Source of the DNA: Marivirga tractuosa DSM 4126
GTDB lineage: Bacteria > Bacteroidota > Bacteroidia > Cytophagales > Cyclobacteriaceae
DNA: 64,000 nt
Direction of reading: 5' to 3'
Assembly (NCBI RefSeq): GCF_000183425.1
Contig: NC_014759.1
Location: 744,001-808,000 of the forward strand
How positions within the stretch are numbered: the stretch's first letter is position 1; every line of letters begins with the position of its first letter. The notes beneath the pieces were generated by a model. The model was given only the letters and a program-made list of their open reading frames with translations, did not search any database and had not been told where the DNA came from. Below, in pieces: positions 43,606 through 53,337 of this stretch. The position numbers and the translations under genes are program-made.

Positions 43606-44172
43606 TTAGTTCCCTCCTATGTTAGTTGGTTCCGCAATAGAAATCGCCATCGGAATATCTCCTTTACCTTTTTCGTAAAGAGCTTTTTCCTTAGGATCTT
43701 TCAAATTCAACGCTCTGTATTCTTCAGCTGTAACTCCTGCCCTATCAGCATAAATCTGATAATAGGCACCTTGCAACTGATCTAATACATTTATATAAAT
43801 CTCATAACTTGTTCCTCTATCTGTTTTAAAGGAAACAATTGCATCTTGTGGACTTTCGGCCAATTCAGGATTCTCAGTTGGATTTAAAATATGTTCAATC
43901 AACATATCCTTTATCTCAGTGTAGTCGTCCATACGTTCACCCTCAACTAAAAGTCTATCGGCTGAATTAATAGCAACCTTAAAAAGATTTCTCTCTTTAA
44001 TTTTAACATCAATTTCTTCAGCGTCATCCTTTTCAGGAGGCAAAGTTAATGTTAAACCTTTATCAGATGCAATGGTAGTAGTTACAAGAAAGAATATTAA
44101 CAATAAGAATGCTATATCGGCCATTGAACCGGCATTCACTTCTGATGTTGCTCTTCCTTTACTTCTAGCCAT
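43606..44172 (-). CDS. exbD: ExbD/TolR-family proton-channel protein
   Basis: A 188-residue protein with the ExbD helix GSMADIAFLLLIFFLVTTTI (residues 16-35) and the key Asp in MADI. The periplasmic domain is longer than usual and contains DRGTSYEIYINVLDQLQGAYYQIY near residue 126 and AEEYRALNLKDPKEKALYEKG near the end. The start ATG overlaps the preceding stop by one base. It works with ExbB in energising outer-membrane transport. Confidence 0.9.
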   Translation of the reverse strand: MARSKGRATSEVNAGSMADIAFLLLIFFLVTTTIASDKGLTLTLPPEKDDAEEIDVKIKERNLFKVAINSADRLLVEGERMDDYTEIKDMLIEHILNPTENPELAESPQDAIVSFKTDRGTSYEIYINVLDQLQGAYYQIYADRAGVTAEEYRALNLKDPKEKALYEKGKGDIPMAISIAEPTNIGGN

Positions 44173-44495
44173 TAGTTTAAAAGTTTTCTGATTTCAGAAT
44201 AAACAATAGATATTACGGCTATGCCCATCAATAGATACGTGGTAATTAACACACCACCTATTACTTGAGATGAGGTACTCGTAATATCAAATTTTATGTA
44301 TCTAGCAGTTACTTCATCACCGGAAACTCCCCAGCTGACCAAGTAAATCACACCGATTATCACTATCCCCAAAGCAGACTTTAAAAGACTTTTTGGGTTA
44401 CTTAGTGCATTAATAAGCGGTAAAACAATTGCTCCCAAAGCAGCAACAATTACCAGCAAATATGCACCATATAACATTATATCAACAATTTCCAT
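44172..44495 (-). CDS. Small three-helix membrane protein in the exbB-exbD operon
   Basis: A 107-residue protein of unknown family with three predicted membrane helices: residues 7-30, 39-56 and 78-101. Between helix 2 and helix 3 lies SWGVSGDEVTARYIKFDIT, probably periplasmic. It sits between exbB and the first exbD, 24 bp after exbB and one base overlapping exbD. The position is the main clue: it may be an accessory subunit of the ExbB-ExbD motor. I know of no function for it. Confidence 0.75.
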   Translation of the reverse strand: MEIVDIMLYGAYLLVIVAALGAIVLPLINALSNPKSLLKSALGIVIIGVIYLVSWGVSGDEVTARYIKFDITSTSSQVIGGVLITTYLLMGIAVISIVYSEIRKLLN

Positions 44496-44519
44496 TTAGT
44501 TAAAGTTTAAAGGTTAAAC

Positions 44520-45383
44520 TTACTTAGTAAGATTGTGCTTTACTAATATATCAACTAAAGCAATAGAAGCATCTTCCATTTGGTTTACTAAAGAATCTAC
44601 TTTAGAAACGCAATAGTTGTAGAATAATTGTAAGATTACCGCAACAATCAAACCACCTACTGTTGTCAATAGGGCAACTTTAATACCACCAGCAACCAAA
44701 GATGGAGAAATATCACCTGCTTCTTCAATAGCATCAAATGCACCGATCATACCAATTACAGTACCCATGAAACCTAACATTGGAGCAAGAGAAATAAATA
44801 ATGAAATCCAAACTAGTCCTCTTTCTAAACGACCCATTTCAACAGAACCGTAAGAAATCACTGATTTCTCAACCATTTCAACACCTTCTGACATTCTCAT
44901 CAAGCCTTGTGTAAAGATAGAAGCTACTGGACCTCTTGTGTTTTTAGTCACCTCTTTTGCAGCTTCAACACCACCTTGGTTTAATGCATCTTCTACATTA
45001 GCCAATAGTTTATTAGTGTTAGTTGTAGCTAAATTTAAGGTAATAATTCTTTCAATAGAAATAGCCAATCCTAAGATCAAACAGATTAATACTACTGACA
45101 TGAATTCCCATCCACCTTCAATAAACTTCTCTTTTACAATTTGGTGAAAGCCTTGCTCTTCTACAACTTCCTCCTCTTCAACAACTGCAGTAGCTGTAGT
45201 ATCTACTTCAGACTCTTCCATTGCAGCAGAATCAGCATCTGCAGAAGCAGAATCACTTTCCATAGCTGTTGTGTCATTTTCCATCTCAGAAGTTGCTTCC
45301 TCCTGATCCTGAGCAATTGCATTGCCATTAAAACCGAATGCCAAAGCTCCGGCCATCATCATTAAAACAAATAGCTTTTTCAT
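44520..45383 (-). CDS. exbB: ExbB/TolQ/MotA-family proton channel with acidic N-terminal extension
   Basis: A 287-residue protein. The first 25 residues are a signal-like segment, and residues 26-75 are almost only Glu, Asp, Ser, Thr and Ala. The MotA/TolQ/ExbB core begins with a helix at residues 91-111. The family block GLVWISLFISLAPMLGFMGTVIGMIGAF is near residue 190 and ALLTTVGGLIVAVILQL near 238. It forms the pentameric channel for the two ExbD proteins and probably powers TonB-dependent uptake, including the receptor at 61331-63808. The acidic extension should lie in the periplasm and is not found in E. coli ExbB. Confidence 0.92.
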   Translation of the reverse strand: MKKLFVLMMMAGALAFGFNGNAIAQDQEEATSEMENDTTAMESDSASADADSAAMEESEVDTTATAVVEEEEVVEEQGFHQIVKEKFIEGGWEFMSVVLICLILGLAISIERIITLNLATTNTNKLLANVEDALNQGGVEAAKEVTKNTRGPVASIFTQGLMRMSEGVEMVEKSVISYGSVEMGRLERGLVWISLFISLAPMLGFMGTVIGMIGAFDAIEEAGDISPSLVAGGIKVALLTTVGGLIVAVILQLFYNYCVSKVDSLVNQMEDASIALVDILVKHNLTK

Positions 45384-45557
45384 AGTTAAGTTGTTTGTAA
45401 TTTTCTTTTTTAGTTATTGTATGTTAGTTAATTGAAAAACTAAGTCCAATTTTACACAAATATCGACAAACAGAAAATTTTTTTGGCAATTCTTTAAGCC
45501 TGAAACTTAAATAATATATAATTATCTAAGTTTTTAGGTTCAAAATTACACAAAATG

Positions 45558-45644
45558 CGGAGAAGGAGGGATTCGAACCCTCGGTACCCGTGAAGGCACA
45601 CTCGCTTTCCAGGCGAGCCCGATCGACCACTCTGGCACCTCTCC
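45558..45644 (-). tRNA. tRNA-Ser (GGA)
   Basis: An 87-nt class II tRNA. The acceptor stem GGAGAGG pairs with CTTCTCC, with one G-U. The anticodon arm CTCGCCTGGAAAGCGAG gives anticodon GGA. A long variable arm and a TTCGAAT T loop are present. CCA is not encoded; G is the discriminator base. Confidence 0.97.
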
Positions 45645-45834
45645 TTTGTCTGCTTGTATTTATTTATCGACTGAACTTTTTTCAAACGTGCACAAATAAA
45701 TTAATAATTTATTCTTCATGCAAGCTCATTTTGCCAAATGGTAAATATTAATTAATTATTAACATGCAATTCAGTTGCAAATAGAAGGATTGCAGTTTAA
45801 TATTATATTATTCCATGTAAAGCCCGATATTCAT

Positions 45835-46902
45835 TTATTCCATTTCTCCTCGAAGTGGCTTAATTAAATATTTATGTTGCATTTCTTTGGTATCAGCATG
45901 ACTCAACACATACATCAATTTAGTGATAGCAGCCTCAGTTGTTATATCACTACCACTTATTACACCAATGGATTGTAAGTCCTTACTGGTTTGGTAACGG
46001 CCTTGTATCACCTTCCCTCCCATGCATTGCGAAACGTTCAATATTAAAATGCCTTTTTCTATGGCATTTTGCAGTGCATCAATAAACCACTTCTCTGTTG
46101 GCGCATTGCCTGAACCATAAGTTTCGATCACTAAGCCTCTTAATCCATTAATAGACAAAATACCTTCCACAAATGCCTTTGATATTCCTGGGAATACCTT
46201 TAAAATGGCTACTTCCTGTTGAATATTCTTCCTTACCTTCAATTCAACTTCCGCTTGATAAGGTCTTAGTGCTGAAAAATCATATTCAATTATGACTCCT
46301 GCTTCTGCTAACACAGGATAATTTTCACTCTGAAATGCATCGAATTGGACACTTTCCACTTTCTTAGCTCTGTTTGCCCTTAAAAGAAGATTATCGAAAT
46401 AAATGCAAACCTCAGACACTATAGGTCTATGATTTAATTTCTGACTGGCAATTTCTATGGCCGTAATTAAATTTTCTCGCGCATCTGAGCGAGCTGCTCC
46501 AATAGGTAATTGTGCCCCAGTAAATATTACGGGTTTGTTCAAGCCCTCTAGCATAAAGCTGATGGCAGAAGCTGTGTAAGCCATGGTATCGGTGCCATGT
46601 ATCACAATAAAGCCATCGTACTCATCATAGTGATCTTCAACCAAGCCTGCAATATCATCCCAATGGCTAGGATTAACATTAGAAGAATCAATTAATTTAT
46701 TAAATGAAGCAACAGTAATCTTCAAATTGAAATTTCTCAGTGAAGGAACCTCATCCAGTATGTTTTGAAAGTCGAAAGGGACTAGCGCTTGCTCCTCATT
46801 GTACACCATTCCTAGTGTTCCGCCTGTATAAATGATCATCACAGCACTTTCTGGTGCTTTAGGTGTGGCGGTTTCTATATGAATCAATTCGTATGGCTTC
46901 AT
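45835..46902 (-). CDS. ansA: L-asparaginase, type I
   Basis: A 355-residue asparaginase. The first catalytic Thr is in MIIYTGGTLGMVYN (near residue 26) and the second in VIHGTDTMAYTASAISFML (near residue 104), followed by PVIFTGAQLPIGAARSDARENL. There is no signal peptide, which fits the cytoplasmic type I enzyme that hydrolyses asparagine to aspartate and ammonia. It starts 3 bp after the TatD gene and is the last gene of a five-gene coupled operon. Confidence 0.93.
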   Translation of the reverse strand: MKPYELIHIETATPKAPESAVMIIYTGGTLGMVYNEEQALVPFDFQNILDEVPSLRNFNLKITVASFNKLIDSSNVNPSHWDDIAGLVEDHYDEYDGFIVIHGTDTMAYTASAISFMLEGLNKPVIFTGAQLPIGAARSDARENLITAIEIASQKLNHRPIVSEVCIYFDNLLLRANRAKKVESVQFDAFQSENYPVLAEAGVIIEYDFSALRPYQAEVELKVRKNIQQEVAILKVFPGISKAFVEGILSINGLRGLVIETYGSGNAPTEKWFIDALQNAIEKGILILNVSQCMGGKVIQGRYQTSKDLQSIGVISGSDITTEAAITKLMYVLSHADTKEMQHKYLIKPLRGEME

Positions 46903-46905
46903 TAA

Positions 46906-47661
46906 TTAAGCAAATAATTTATTGGCATTATTAGAAGTAATCTTGATAAGTTCTTCCTTAGGCATCTGCTTTAAATCTGCAATTTTCTGTGCTATCAATT
47001 CAAGGTAAGCAGGTTCATTTCTTTTCCCCCTTTTTGGAGTTGGTGCTAGATATGGCGAATCTGTTTCCAATACTATACGATTGATATCCATCTCAGGAAT
47101 ATGCTCAGCTAGCCCCCCATTTTTAAAAGTTACTACCCCTCCTATTCCTAAATAAAAATCAAGATCAATCACTTTTTGGGCCGCTTCTGCATCACCAGTA
47201 AAACAATGAAAAACGCCTTTTAAGTTTTCGTCTTTCATCTCCTGCACAATTTCATAGGTTTCTTCAAAAGAGTCCCTACAATGGAGAATAATGGGAATTT
47301 GATGTTTTTTGGCTAAATCAATTTGGATTTTAAGGGCTTCCTTTTGTTCTTTCATTAAGCTCTTATCCCAATAAAAATCCAATCCTATTTCTCCAATCGC
47401 TACAAAATCTCTTTTATTCAGCCAATCTTCAATTTCGTACAATTGCTTTTCAAATTTTTTTTCAACCGAACAAGGGTGGACACCCATTGTTGCAATTGTA
47501 TTCGAGTATTTTTCCTCCACTTCCATCATGGGCTCAATGGATTCATGATCAATATTGGGCATATAAAACTTTTCTACTCCAGCTTGAGCTGCCCTATCCA
47601 TCATTTCTGCTCTATCTTCATCAAATTTTTCCGCATATAAATGCGCATGTGTTTCAATCAT
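46906..47661 (-). CDS. TatD-family metal-dependent deoxyribonuclease
   Basis: A 251-residue TIM-barrel hydrolase. Metal ligands are in IETHAHLYAEKFDED (residues 2-16), AIGEIGLDFYWDKS (near 93), IILHCRDSFEE (near 129), GVFHCFTGDAE (near 152) and LETDSPYLAPTPKRGKRNEP (near 201). TatD enzymes are 3'-5' exonucleases on DNA or RNA. Its start overlaps the GT2 stop by 4 nt (ATGA). Confidence 0.95.
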   Translation of the reverse strand: MIETHAHLYAEKFDEDRAEMMDRAAQAGVEKFYMPNIDHESIEPMMEVEEKYSNTIATMGVHPCSVEKKFEKQLYEIEDWLNKRDFVAIGEIGLDFYWDKSLMKEQKEALKIQIDLAKKHQIPIILHCRDSFEETYEIVQEMKDENLKGVFHCFTGDAEAAQKVIDLDFYLGIGGVVTFKNGGLAEHIPEMDINRIVLETDSPYLAPTPKRGKRNEPAYLELIAQKIADLKQMPKEELIKITSNNANKLFA

Positions 47662-48767
47662 CCTTTAGCAAATTTTCTTCCTTTCCATTTTACTGGCAAA
47701 GGTAAGAGATAATAGAAAAGAAGTGCAATAGAAATGAAGCCACTATAGAATTCAAACACAAAAAGATTACCTAATGGAACGTATTGATTAAGTCTCTCGA
47801 GGATTTTATTAATAAATAGACTTTGTAAAGTGATTTTTAAACCAAAAAGAGGAATCGCAACAAAAGGGTTGACAAAAATCATGGCAAGCATCGCTGGATA
47901 ATATAAAGCTTGGAAGACCAGAATAGCCACCATAAAAGCAGGCAGTTTTAGTGCCCCACTCATCCATCTTTTGCGCTGGTTCATTAAATTCCAAAAACCC
48001 TTAATTGCAAAGGTTTTAACCAAACTATCTTCATTTGCCAATTGCTGGTAACGATACCCTTGTTTAGCAACTGCCTGAAATAAAGCAAAATCTTCAGTTA
48101 CGGAAAATGGAATGTTTTTATAACCACCTACTTTGTTATAAGCTTCCTTACTAACCATCATATTATTCCCAACTGCAGTGACAGGGATTTTCCATCCGCT
48201 TACAATTTTCACCATGCCCAATGCAAGACTCCAGTCGATCATTTGCATGCTAGACAAAAAATCTTTCGCCTTGATAATAGTAAAGCCACTTTGAATACCG
48301 GACCCGTCTTTCCAACAAGCCAGTTGTTTCATCAGCCAGCTCGGGGGAACTTCCACATCGGCATCAGTGATCATCATAAATTCACCTTTGGCTTTTTCAG
48401 CTAATTGCTCTAAAACATTGGCTTTAGCATCTAAATGAGCAACTTTATCTTTGATGGGCATATAAAAGAAATTATTTTCTTCCTTATCCCATTCTTGCAT
48501 GATTTTACTACTACCATCGGTAGATCCATCATCGCCCATTAAAACCTCATATTTATCATCAGGATAATTAAGCTTTTCTAGTGAGTTTAAGGCATAGTTT
48601 ACCGTGTGCACTTCATCTCGGACGGCCATTAGAATAGAAATAAAAGGCAACTCACCTTCGAAAGGCTTTGGGTTCTCTGCTTTTGGTTTCCAGGCCATCC
48701 ATAATATTAAGTCCACGAAGATTACAATCAGAATAATCGTCAATAGCCCTAAAAATAGATAGGTCAT
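47658..48767 (-). CDS. Membrane glycosyltransferase family 2 protein
   Basis: A 369-residue protein with an N-terminal helix (3-25), a GT-A domain (LMGDDGSTDGSSKIMQEW near residue 75; the DxD site MITDADVEVPPSWL near 135; FSVTEDFALFQAV near 221; QRKRWMSG near 264) and C-terminal membrane helices. The RKRWMSG block is the QxxRW motif of processive GT2 enzymes such as poly-N-acetylglucosamine and cellulose synthases. With a deacetylase gene overlapping it upstream by 4 nt, a polymer of N-acetylated sugar that is partly deacetylated is a reasonable guess. Confidence 0.88.
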   Translation of the reverse strand: MTYLFLGLLTIILIVIFVDLILWMAWKPKAENPKPFEGELPFISILMAVRDEVHTVNYALNSLEKLNYPDDKYEVLMGDDGSTDGSSKIMQEWDKEENNFFYMPIKDKVAHLDAKANVLEQLAEKAKGEFMMITDADVEVPPSWLMKQLACWKDGSGIQSGFTIIKAKDFLSSMQMIDWSLALGMVKIVSGWKIPVTAVGNNMMVSKEAYNKVGGYKNIPFSVTEDFALFQAVAKQGYRYQQLANEDSLVKTFAIKGFWNLMNQRKRWMSGALKLPAFMVAILVFQALYYPAMLAMIFVNPFVAIPLFGLKITLQSLFINKILERLNQYVPLGNLFVFEFYSGFISIALLFYYLLPLPVKWKGRKFAKG

Positions 48768-49402
48768 AGTTTTTCGAATTTGTATCCAATATCGGAAAAA
48801 TGTTTGAGATACAAAGGTAGGAATTGCAATATTTTCTCTTTTGCTTTTAAATTATCATGAAAAACTATAATACTACCGTGCTCTGATTTTTGAACAGATT
48901 TACGAAGTATCGTTTCTGCAGAAATAGATTTGTTATAATCCTTAGAAAGCACATCCCACATTACTAACTCGTAACCAACTTTCTTAAGCTTTCGAGCTAG
49001 ACTAAGGTTAAATTGACCGTACGGAAACCTGAAAAGCTTATTCTTTTGAGCTATGTGTTTTTCAATTTCAGCTTGACATAATTGAACATTTTGTAAATAC
49101 TCCGCATTATTTGTTTCCCAAGCTTTTAAATGATTAAAAGTATGATTACCAACAGTATGCCCTTTCTTTAAAATTGATCTAAATATTTCAGGATGCTTTT
49201 TGATGTTCTCCCCCACGCAAAAAAATGTTGCTTTGGCACCATAATCGTCAAGAATGTTTAAAATATCATGGGTAAGTTCAGGGATAGGACCATCATCAAA
49301 AGTAGGATAAATCACTTTCTCATCAGTATTTACCCTCCATCTTAAAGAGGGGAAAACATTTTGAATGAAATTTGGAGTTTTATAAAATGCCCAATCAGAC
49401 AT
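48764..49402 (-). CDS. Polysaccharide deacetylase (carbohydrate esterase 4)
   Basis: A 212-residue NodB-type domain. VIYPTFDDGPIPELTHDIL near residue 31 supplies the catalytic and metal Asp, HTVGNHTFNHL near 83 the metal His pair, and LFRFPYGQFN near 125 the RxPY motif. There is no signal peptide, so it is probably cytoplasmic or unconventional in export. It lies between the phosphatase and GT2 genes with overlapping ends on both sides. Confidence 0.92.
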   Translation of the reverse strand: MSDWAFYKTPNFIQNVFPSLRWRVNTDEKVIYPTFDDGPIPELTHDILNILDDYGAKATFFCVGENIKKHPEIFRSILKKGHTVGNHTFNHLKAWETNNAEYLQNVQLCQAEIEKHIAQKNKLFRFPYGQFNLSLARKLKKVGYELVMWDVLSKDYNKSISAETILRKSVQKSEHGSIIVFHDNLKAKEKILQFLPLYLKHFSDIGYKFEKL

Positions 49403-50627
49403 GGTATTGGCAAGCTAACAATGTAATGTCATCGGATAAAGCTCTTTTTCCTATGAAAGCATCAATTTCATTCAAGATACTGGATAAGATTAAGCTTGGT
49501 TTTGCAGTGATATTTTTATTTAGAATATCCATTACACGCTCTGGGCCAAACTCTTCCTCTTTTTCATTAAATGCTTCTGTTAAACCATCAGTGTAAAGCA
49601 ATAAAGTCTGAGTTTTATCAATATCAGTAGTTCCGATTTCTAAAAATGGTATTTCTCGTAAAGCTCCTAGAACCAAAGTCCCGGTCTCCAATTTTTCTAT
49701 TCTCCCATTTGAAGACATCAAAAATGGAGGATTGTGCCCCGCATTAACATAAGTGAGTTTCTTTTCTTTTAAATCTATTAGCGCAATAAAAAAAGTGATG
49801 AAATTTTCTCCATTGGCACTTTCAAACACTTGATGGTTTAAATCATGAATAACCTCTTCTAAATCTGAAGTTTTCCGCAATAACGTTCTCAAAGAAGCTT
49901 GAAAATTAGACATTAATAAGGCAGCAGGAACTCCCTTACCTGAAACATCAGCAATACAAATTATTTTACGGTGTTCATCAATAGACAGCCAATCATAATA
50001 ATCTCCACCGACCGTATGATGGGGAGAATAATGTGCATCGATACTAAAATTGCTGCTTTCAGGCAATGATTTAGGGAAAAGCAATTGCTGAACTTTCTTA
50101 GCAATTTCCATTTCTTTCGCATAAACTTCCTGTTCAAGCCTCTCTCTTGCCATTTTTTTATTTTCAATGGCTACCATGATTATATTGGTCAGCGCCTGAA
50201 TAAAATTCAAATGATTTTCTATTAATTCCCTCTCTTCGGAATTAGCAACACCTCCTAAAAAAACAACCGCTAGCAATTCATTCTTATGAAAAACAGGAAT
50301 TGCAACTTCAAATTCATCAAATGGTGAATCTATCAGGTCAGCGGGAAATAAAATCTTTCTCTTATCCACTAATTGATAAGCACTTTCATCAATCTTGGTG
50401 TAATCTTTGTCAGTGCCAAAAGACAACTTTAACTCCCACTCCTTTTTATCCTGCACTACCAGCATCAATTTACCCAGCTTTAAATTAGCCCTCAAGGTAA
50501 AATTGTATATTTTGTATAAAGAATTTTCCGGCAAATTCTCGTTTATCGCTTGCGTAATTTCAAGCAGTGCATTAAGCTCCAGTTCCTTGAGCTCATATCG
50601 GTTCGCTATGTTTAAGGCAGTATTCAT
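49395..50627 (-). CDS. PP2C-type serine phosphatase (SpoIIE/RsbU-like) with GAF-like sensor
   Basis: A 410-residue protein. A GAF-like domain at about residues 1-150 is followed by a short coiled coil (MAREREQ-type, about 158-178), then a SpoIIE domain: HHTVGGDYYDWLS near residue 213, IADVSGKGVPAALLM near 229, TYVNAGHNPPFLM near 290 and ALSDDITLLACQY at the end. These are the metal Asp motifs of RsbU-type phosphatases that act on anti-sigma antagonists. It is the first gene of the operon, so it may control a stress or envelope response together with the genes behind it. Confidence 0.9.
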   Translation of the reverse strand: MNTALNIANRYELKELELNALLEITQAINENLPENSLYKIYNFTLRANLKLGKLMLVVQDKKEWELKLSFGTDKDYTKIDESAYQLVDKRKILFPADLIDSPFDEFEVAIPVFHKNELLAVVFLGGVANSEERELIENHLNFIQALTNIIMVAIENKKMARERLEQEVYAKEMEIAKKVQQLLFPKSLPESSNFSIDAHYSPHHTVGGDYYDWLSIDEHRKIICIADVSGKGVPAALLMSNFQASLRTLLRKTSDLEEVIHDLNHQVFESANGENFITFFIALIDLKEKKLTYVNAGHNPPFLMSSNGRIEKLETGTLVLGALREIPFLEIGTTDIDKTQTLLLYTDGLTEAFNEKEEEFGPERVMDILNKNITAKPSLILSSILNEIDAFIGKRALSDDITLLACQYHV

Positions 50628-50704
50628 AATCTGAGCGTGAAGTTAACAATTAGTATCGACAAAAGGAAAAAGGACAAGAGCCATGAGACAATAGTGAGTA
50701 AAGA

Positions 50705-50728
50705 ATAGAGAATAGAGAATAGAGAATT
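50705..50728. repeat. Short tandem repeat, 7-bp unit AATAGAG
   Basis: Three full copies plus a partial copy lie in the 183-bp spacer between the divergent phosphatase and metalloprotease genes. Confidence 0.7.
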
Positions 50729-50810
50729 TATTTTAAATATTTGACCATCTAAAAAAATCCTTCTACATCTTTTGAGATAATTTTTTACCTTTCAGAAAAT
50801 TAAAAATACC

Positions 50811-53255
50811 ATGAAGCAATATTTCTATATTTTCATTCTTCTGTTTGCGGTCTCTTGCAGTGCTTTAAAAAGTAATAAAAGTAACGAGCCTGAGTTATCT
50901 AAATTTGATAAACTGATTTCTGGAAAGGAAAAATTCAGTGGGTTTTTCAACTTTTACTGGGATGCGGAAAAGGGCAAAATTTACCTTGAAATTGATAAAC
51001 TAAATGAAGAACTTATTTACGTAAGCTACCTGTCTGCAGGCCTAGGTTCAAATGATATTGGACTGGACAGAGGACAAATTGGCAATAGCAAAATCATCAA
51101 ATTCGAGAAAATCGGGAATAAAATCATGGTGTTTGAGCCTAATTATAAGTTTAGAGCAAGTTCAGACAATGAAGCAGAGAAAAAAGCAGTTAAAGATGCA
51201 TTTGCCCATTCCATTATCCATGGATTTGAAATAGAAGCCTCAAATGACTGGGCGCATTTAGTGGATGCAACAGATTTTTTTATTAGAGATGCACATGATG
51301 TAAGCAAAAGGTTAAAGCAGTCAAATGAAGGCTCTTACAGTTTAGATAAAAGTCGTTCTGTATTCAATAAAGAAGGTTCAAGAAATTTCCCTGAGAACAC
51401 AGAATTAGACTTTTGGATCTCTTTTAAAGGTGAAGCTAAAGGAAGAGAAATTTATTCAGTAAGTCCAGATGCAGATAATATTACTGTTCGTCAGCATCAT
51501 TCATTTGTTCAATTACCAGATGATAATTTCAAAACTAGAAAATTTGACCCAAGAGCAGGTTATTTTGGCACTACCTATAAAGACTATGCTGTTCCAATTA
51601 ATGAGGATATCAACCAAAGATTAATAAACCGCCATAGACTGCAAAAGAAAAATCCTGAAGCAGAAAAAAGCGAGGCCGTGGAACCTATCATCTACTACTT
51701 AGATCCAGGAACTCCTGAACCAGTACGTTCTGCATTATTGGATGGTGCTAAATGGTGGAACCAGGCTTTTGAAGCAGCTGGATATGAGAATGCTTTTCAA
51801 GTAAAAATGTTACCTGAAGATGCTGATCCATTAGATATTCGTTACAATGTCATTCAATGGGTGCACCGTTCCTCCAGAGGATGGAGCTATGGGGCAAGTG
51901 TAACAGATCCAAGAACCGGAGAAATCATCAAAGGACATGTTAGTTTAGGGTCATTGCGCGTACGACAAGATTTTTTAATTGCAGAAGGGCTTCTCGCTCC
52001 CTATGGAAAAAGTGAAGAAAACAATGCTATGGAAGAAATGGCATTAGCACGATTGCGACAATTATCTGCTCATGAAATTGGACATACAATTGGTTTGGCA
52101 CATTCGTATGCTTCAAGCACTGAAAATGATGCATCTGTTATGGATTATCCTCACCCAAACATTGAATTGGATGAAAAAGGCAATATCAGTTTAGCCAATG
52201 CCTATGCTGAAAATATAGGACTTTGGGACAAATATGCCATTCGATACGGATATGAAGAAATTCCTGCCGAAGAAAATGAAGAGGACTATCTTAACAGCAT
52301 TTTAGCAGAAGCCAACGATAAAGGCTTAAGCTTTATTTCGGACAGAGATGCGCGAGCAACGGGTGGTGCACATCCTTATGCGCATTTATGGGATAATGGA
52401 AAAGATGCAGCTGTGCAGCTAAACCATTTGCTGCAAGTCAGACAAAAGGCACTATCTAATTTTGGTGAAAATGTAATAGAATATGATAGACCTTTAGCCC
52501 AGATTCAAGAAGCTTTAGTTCCAATTTACTTCTTGCATCGCTACCAAGCAGAGGCTGCAGTCAAATTAATTGGAGGTTTAGACTATTCTTATAAAGTTAG
52601 AGGTGATAACTTAAAAAAAATGAGCATTGTTCCAGCTCAATGGCAGATTGAAGCCACAAATAGTCTCGCTAATGCAATAAAAGCGGAGAATTTAGCTTTG
52701 CCAGAACCATTATTGAACTCTTTATATCCAAGACCATTGGGCTATTATGACAATAGAGAATTACTAAATGGTAAAACGGGGGTAACTTTTGATGCCATTG
52801 GAGCAGTAGAGCAAGCCTCATCAATGGTCTTTGAATTGCTCATGAACCCACAAAGATTAAGCAGATTAGTAGAATATCATGCTAGAGACAGTAAAAATCC
52901 TGGAATTCAAGAAACAATGGATATTTTTGAAGAGGTACTATTTAATCAAAAAGTAAAGAATGGTTACCATGAAGCAATTCAATTGACTACACAATCTGTT
53001 TTTGTTAACCAAATGATGAAAGGGATTCAAAATGGAAATCTTTCAACCTTAGCACGAGCGGAACTAATGTCGGTTCTTAAAGACATTTCTTCTAAACTTT
53101 CTAAATCTAATTATAGAGATAGCGAATTGAAAAAATCGCATAACCAGATGATAGTTTCTCAAATAAAACTCTTTTTGGACGAGCCAAAAGAATATGCTGT
53201 AGCTCCTACTCCATCATTACCACCTGGCAGTCCGATAGGGAGTTGTGATTATTAA
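50811..53255 (+). CDS. Zinc-dependent metalloprotease lipoprotein (metzincin-type)
   Basis: An 814-residue protein. The signal peptide ends in a lipobox (FAVSC, Cys near residue 17). The catalytic site is HEIGHTIGLAHSY (near residue 421), an HExxHxxGxxH zinc site, followed by SVMDYPHP (near 445), the Met-turn, with an upstream block GASVTDPRTGEIIKGHVSLGS. This arrangement and length match the DUF4953/DUF5117 metalloproteases of Bacteroidota. It is probably anchored at the outer membrane and digests proteins or peptides outside the cytoplasm. It appears to be transcribed alone. Confidence 0.92.
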   Translation: MKQYFYIFILLFAVSCSALKSNKSNEPELSKFDKLISGKEKFSGFFNFYWDAEKGKIYLEIDKLNEELIYVSYLSAGLGSNDIGLDRGQIGNSKIIKFEKIGNKIMVFEPNYKFRASSDNEAEKKAVKDAFAHSIIHGFEIEASNDWAHLVDATDFFIRDAHDVSKRLKQSNEGSYSLDKSRSVFNKEGSRNFPENTELDFWISFKGEAKGREIYSVSPDADNITVRQHHSFVQLPDDNFKTRKFDPRAGYFGTTYKDYAVPINEDINQRLINRHRLQKKNPEAEKSEAVEPIIYYLDPGTPEPVRSALLDGAKWWNQAFEAAGYENAFQVKMLPEDADPLDIRYNVIQWVHRSSRGWSYGASVTDPRTGEIIKGHVSLGSLRVRQDFLIAEGLLAPYGKSEENNAMEEMALARLRQLSAHEIGHTIGLAHSYASSTENDASVMDYPHPNIELDEKGNISLANAYAENIGLWDKYAIRYGYEEIPAEENEEDYLNSILAEANDKGLSFISDRDARATGGAHPYAHLWDNGKDAAVQLNHLLQVRQKALSNFGENVIEYDRPLAQIQEALVPIYFLHRYQAEAAVKLIGGLDYSYKVRGDNLKKMSIVPAQWQIEATNSLANAIKAENLALPEPLLNSLYPRPLGYYDNRELLNGKTGVTFDAIGAVEQASSMVFELLMNPQRLSRLVEYHARDSKNPGIQETMDIFEEVLFNQKVKNGYHEAIQLTTQSVFVNQMMKGIQNGNLSTLARAELMSVLKDISSKLSKSNYRDSELKKSHNQMIVSQIKLFLDEPKEYAVAPTPSLPPGSPIGSCDY

Positions 53256-53337
53256 ATTTAGTAATTCAGACAAAATATTTCAGCATAGACTAACGTTTAA
53301 GTTGCAATATTTTGTCAAGCTCGTAATTTGAACCACA

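Noticed and set aside
45494..45685. 63-codon minus-strand frame
   Set aside because: It lies over tRNA-Ser(GGA) on the same strand and is a by-product of the tRNA sequence; RSGSPGKRV is typical of false frames over serine tRNAs.
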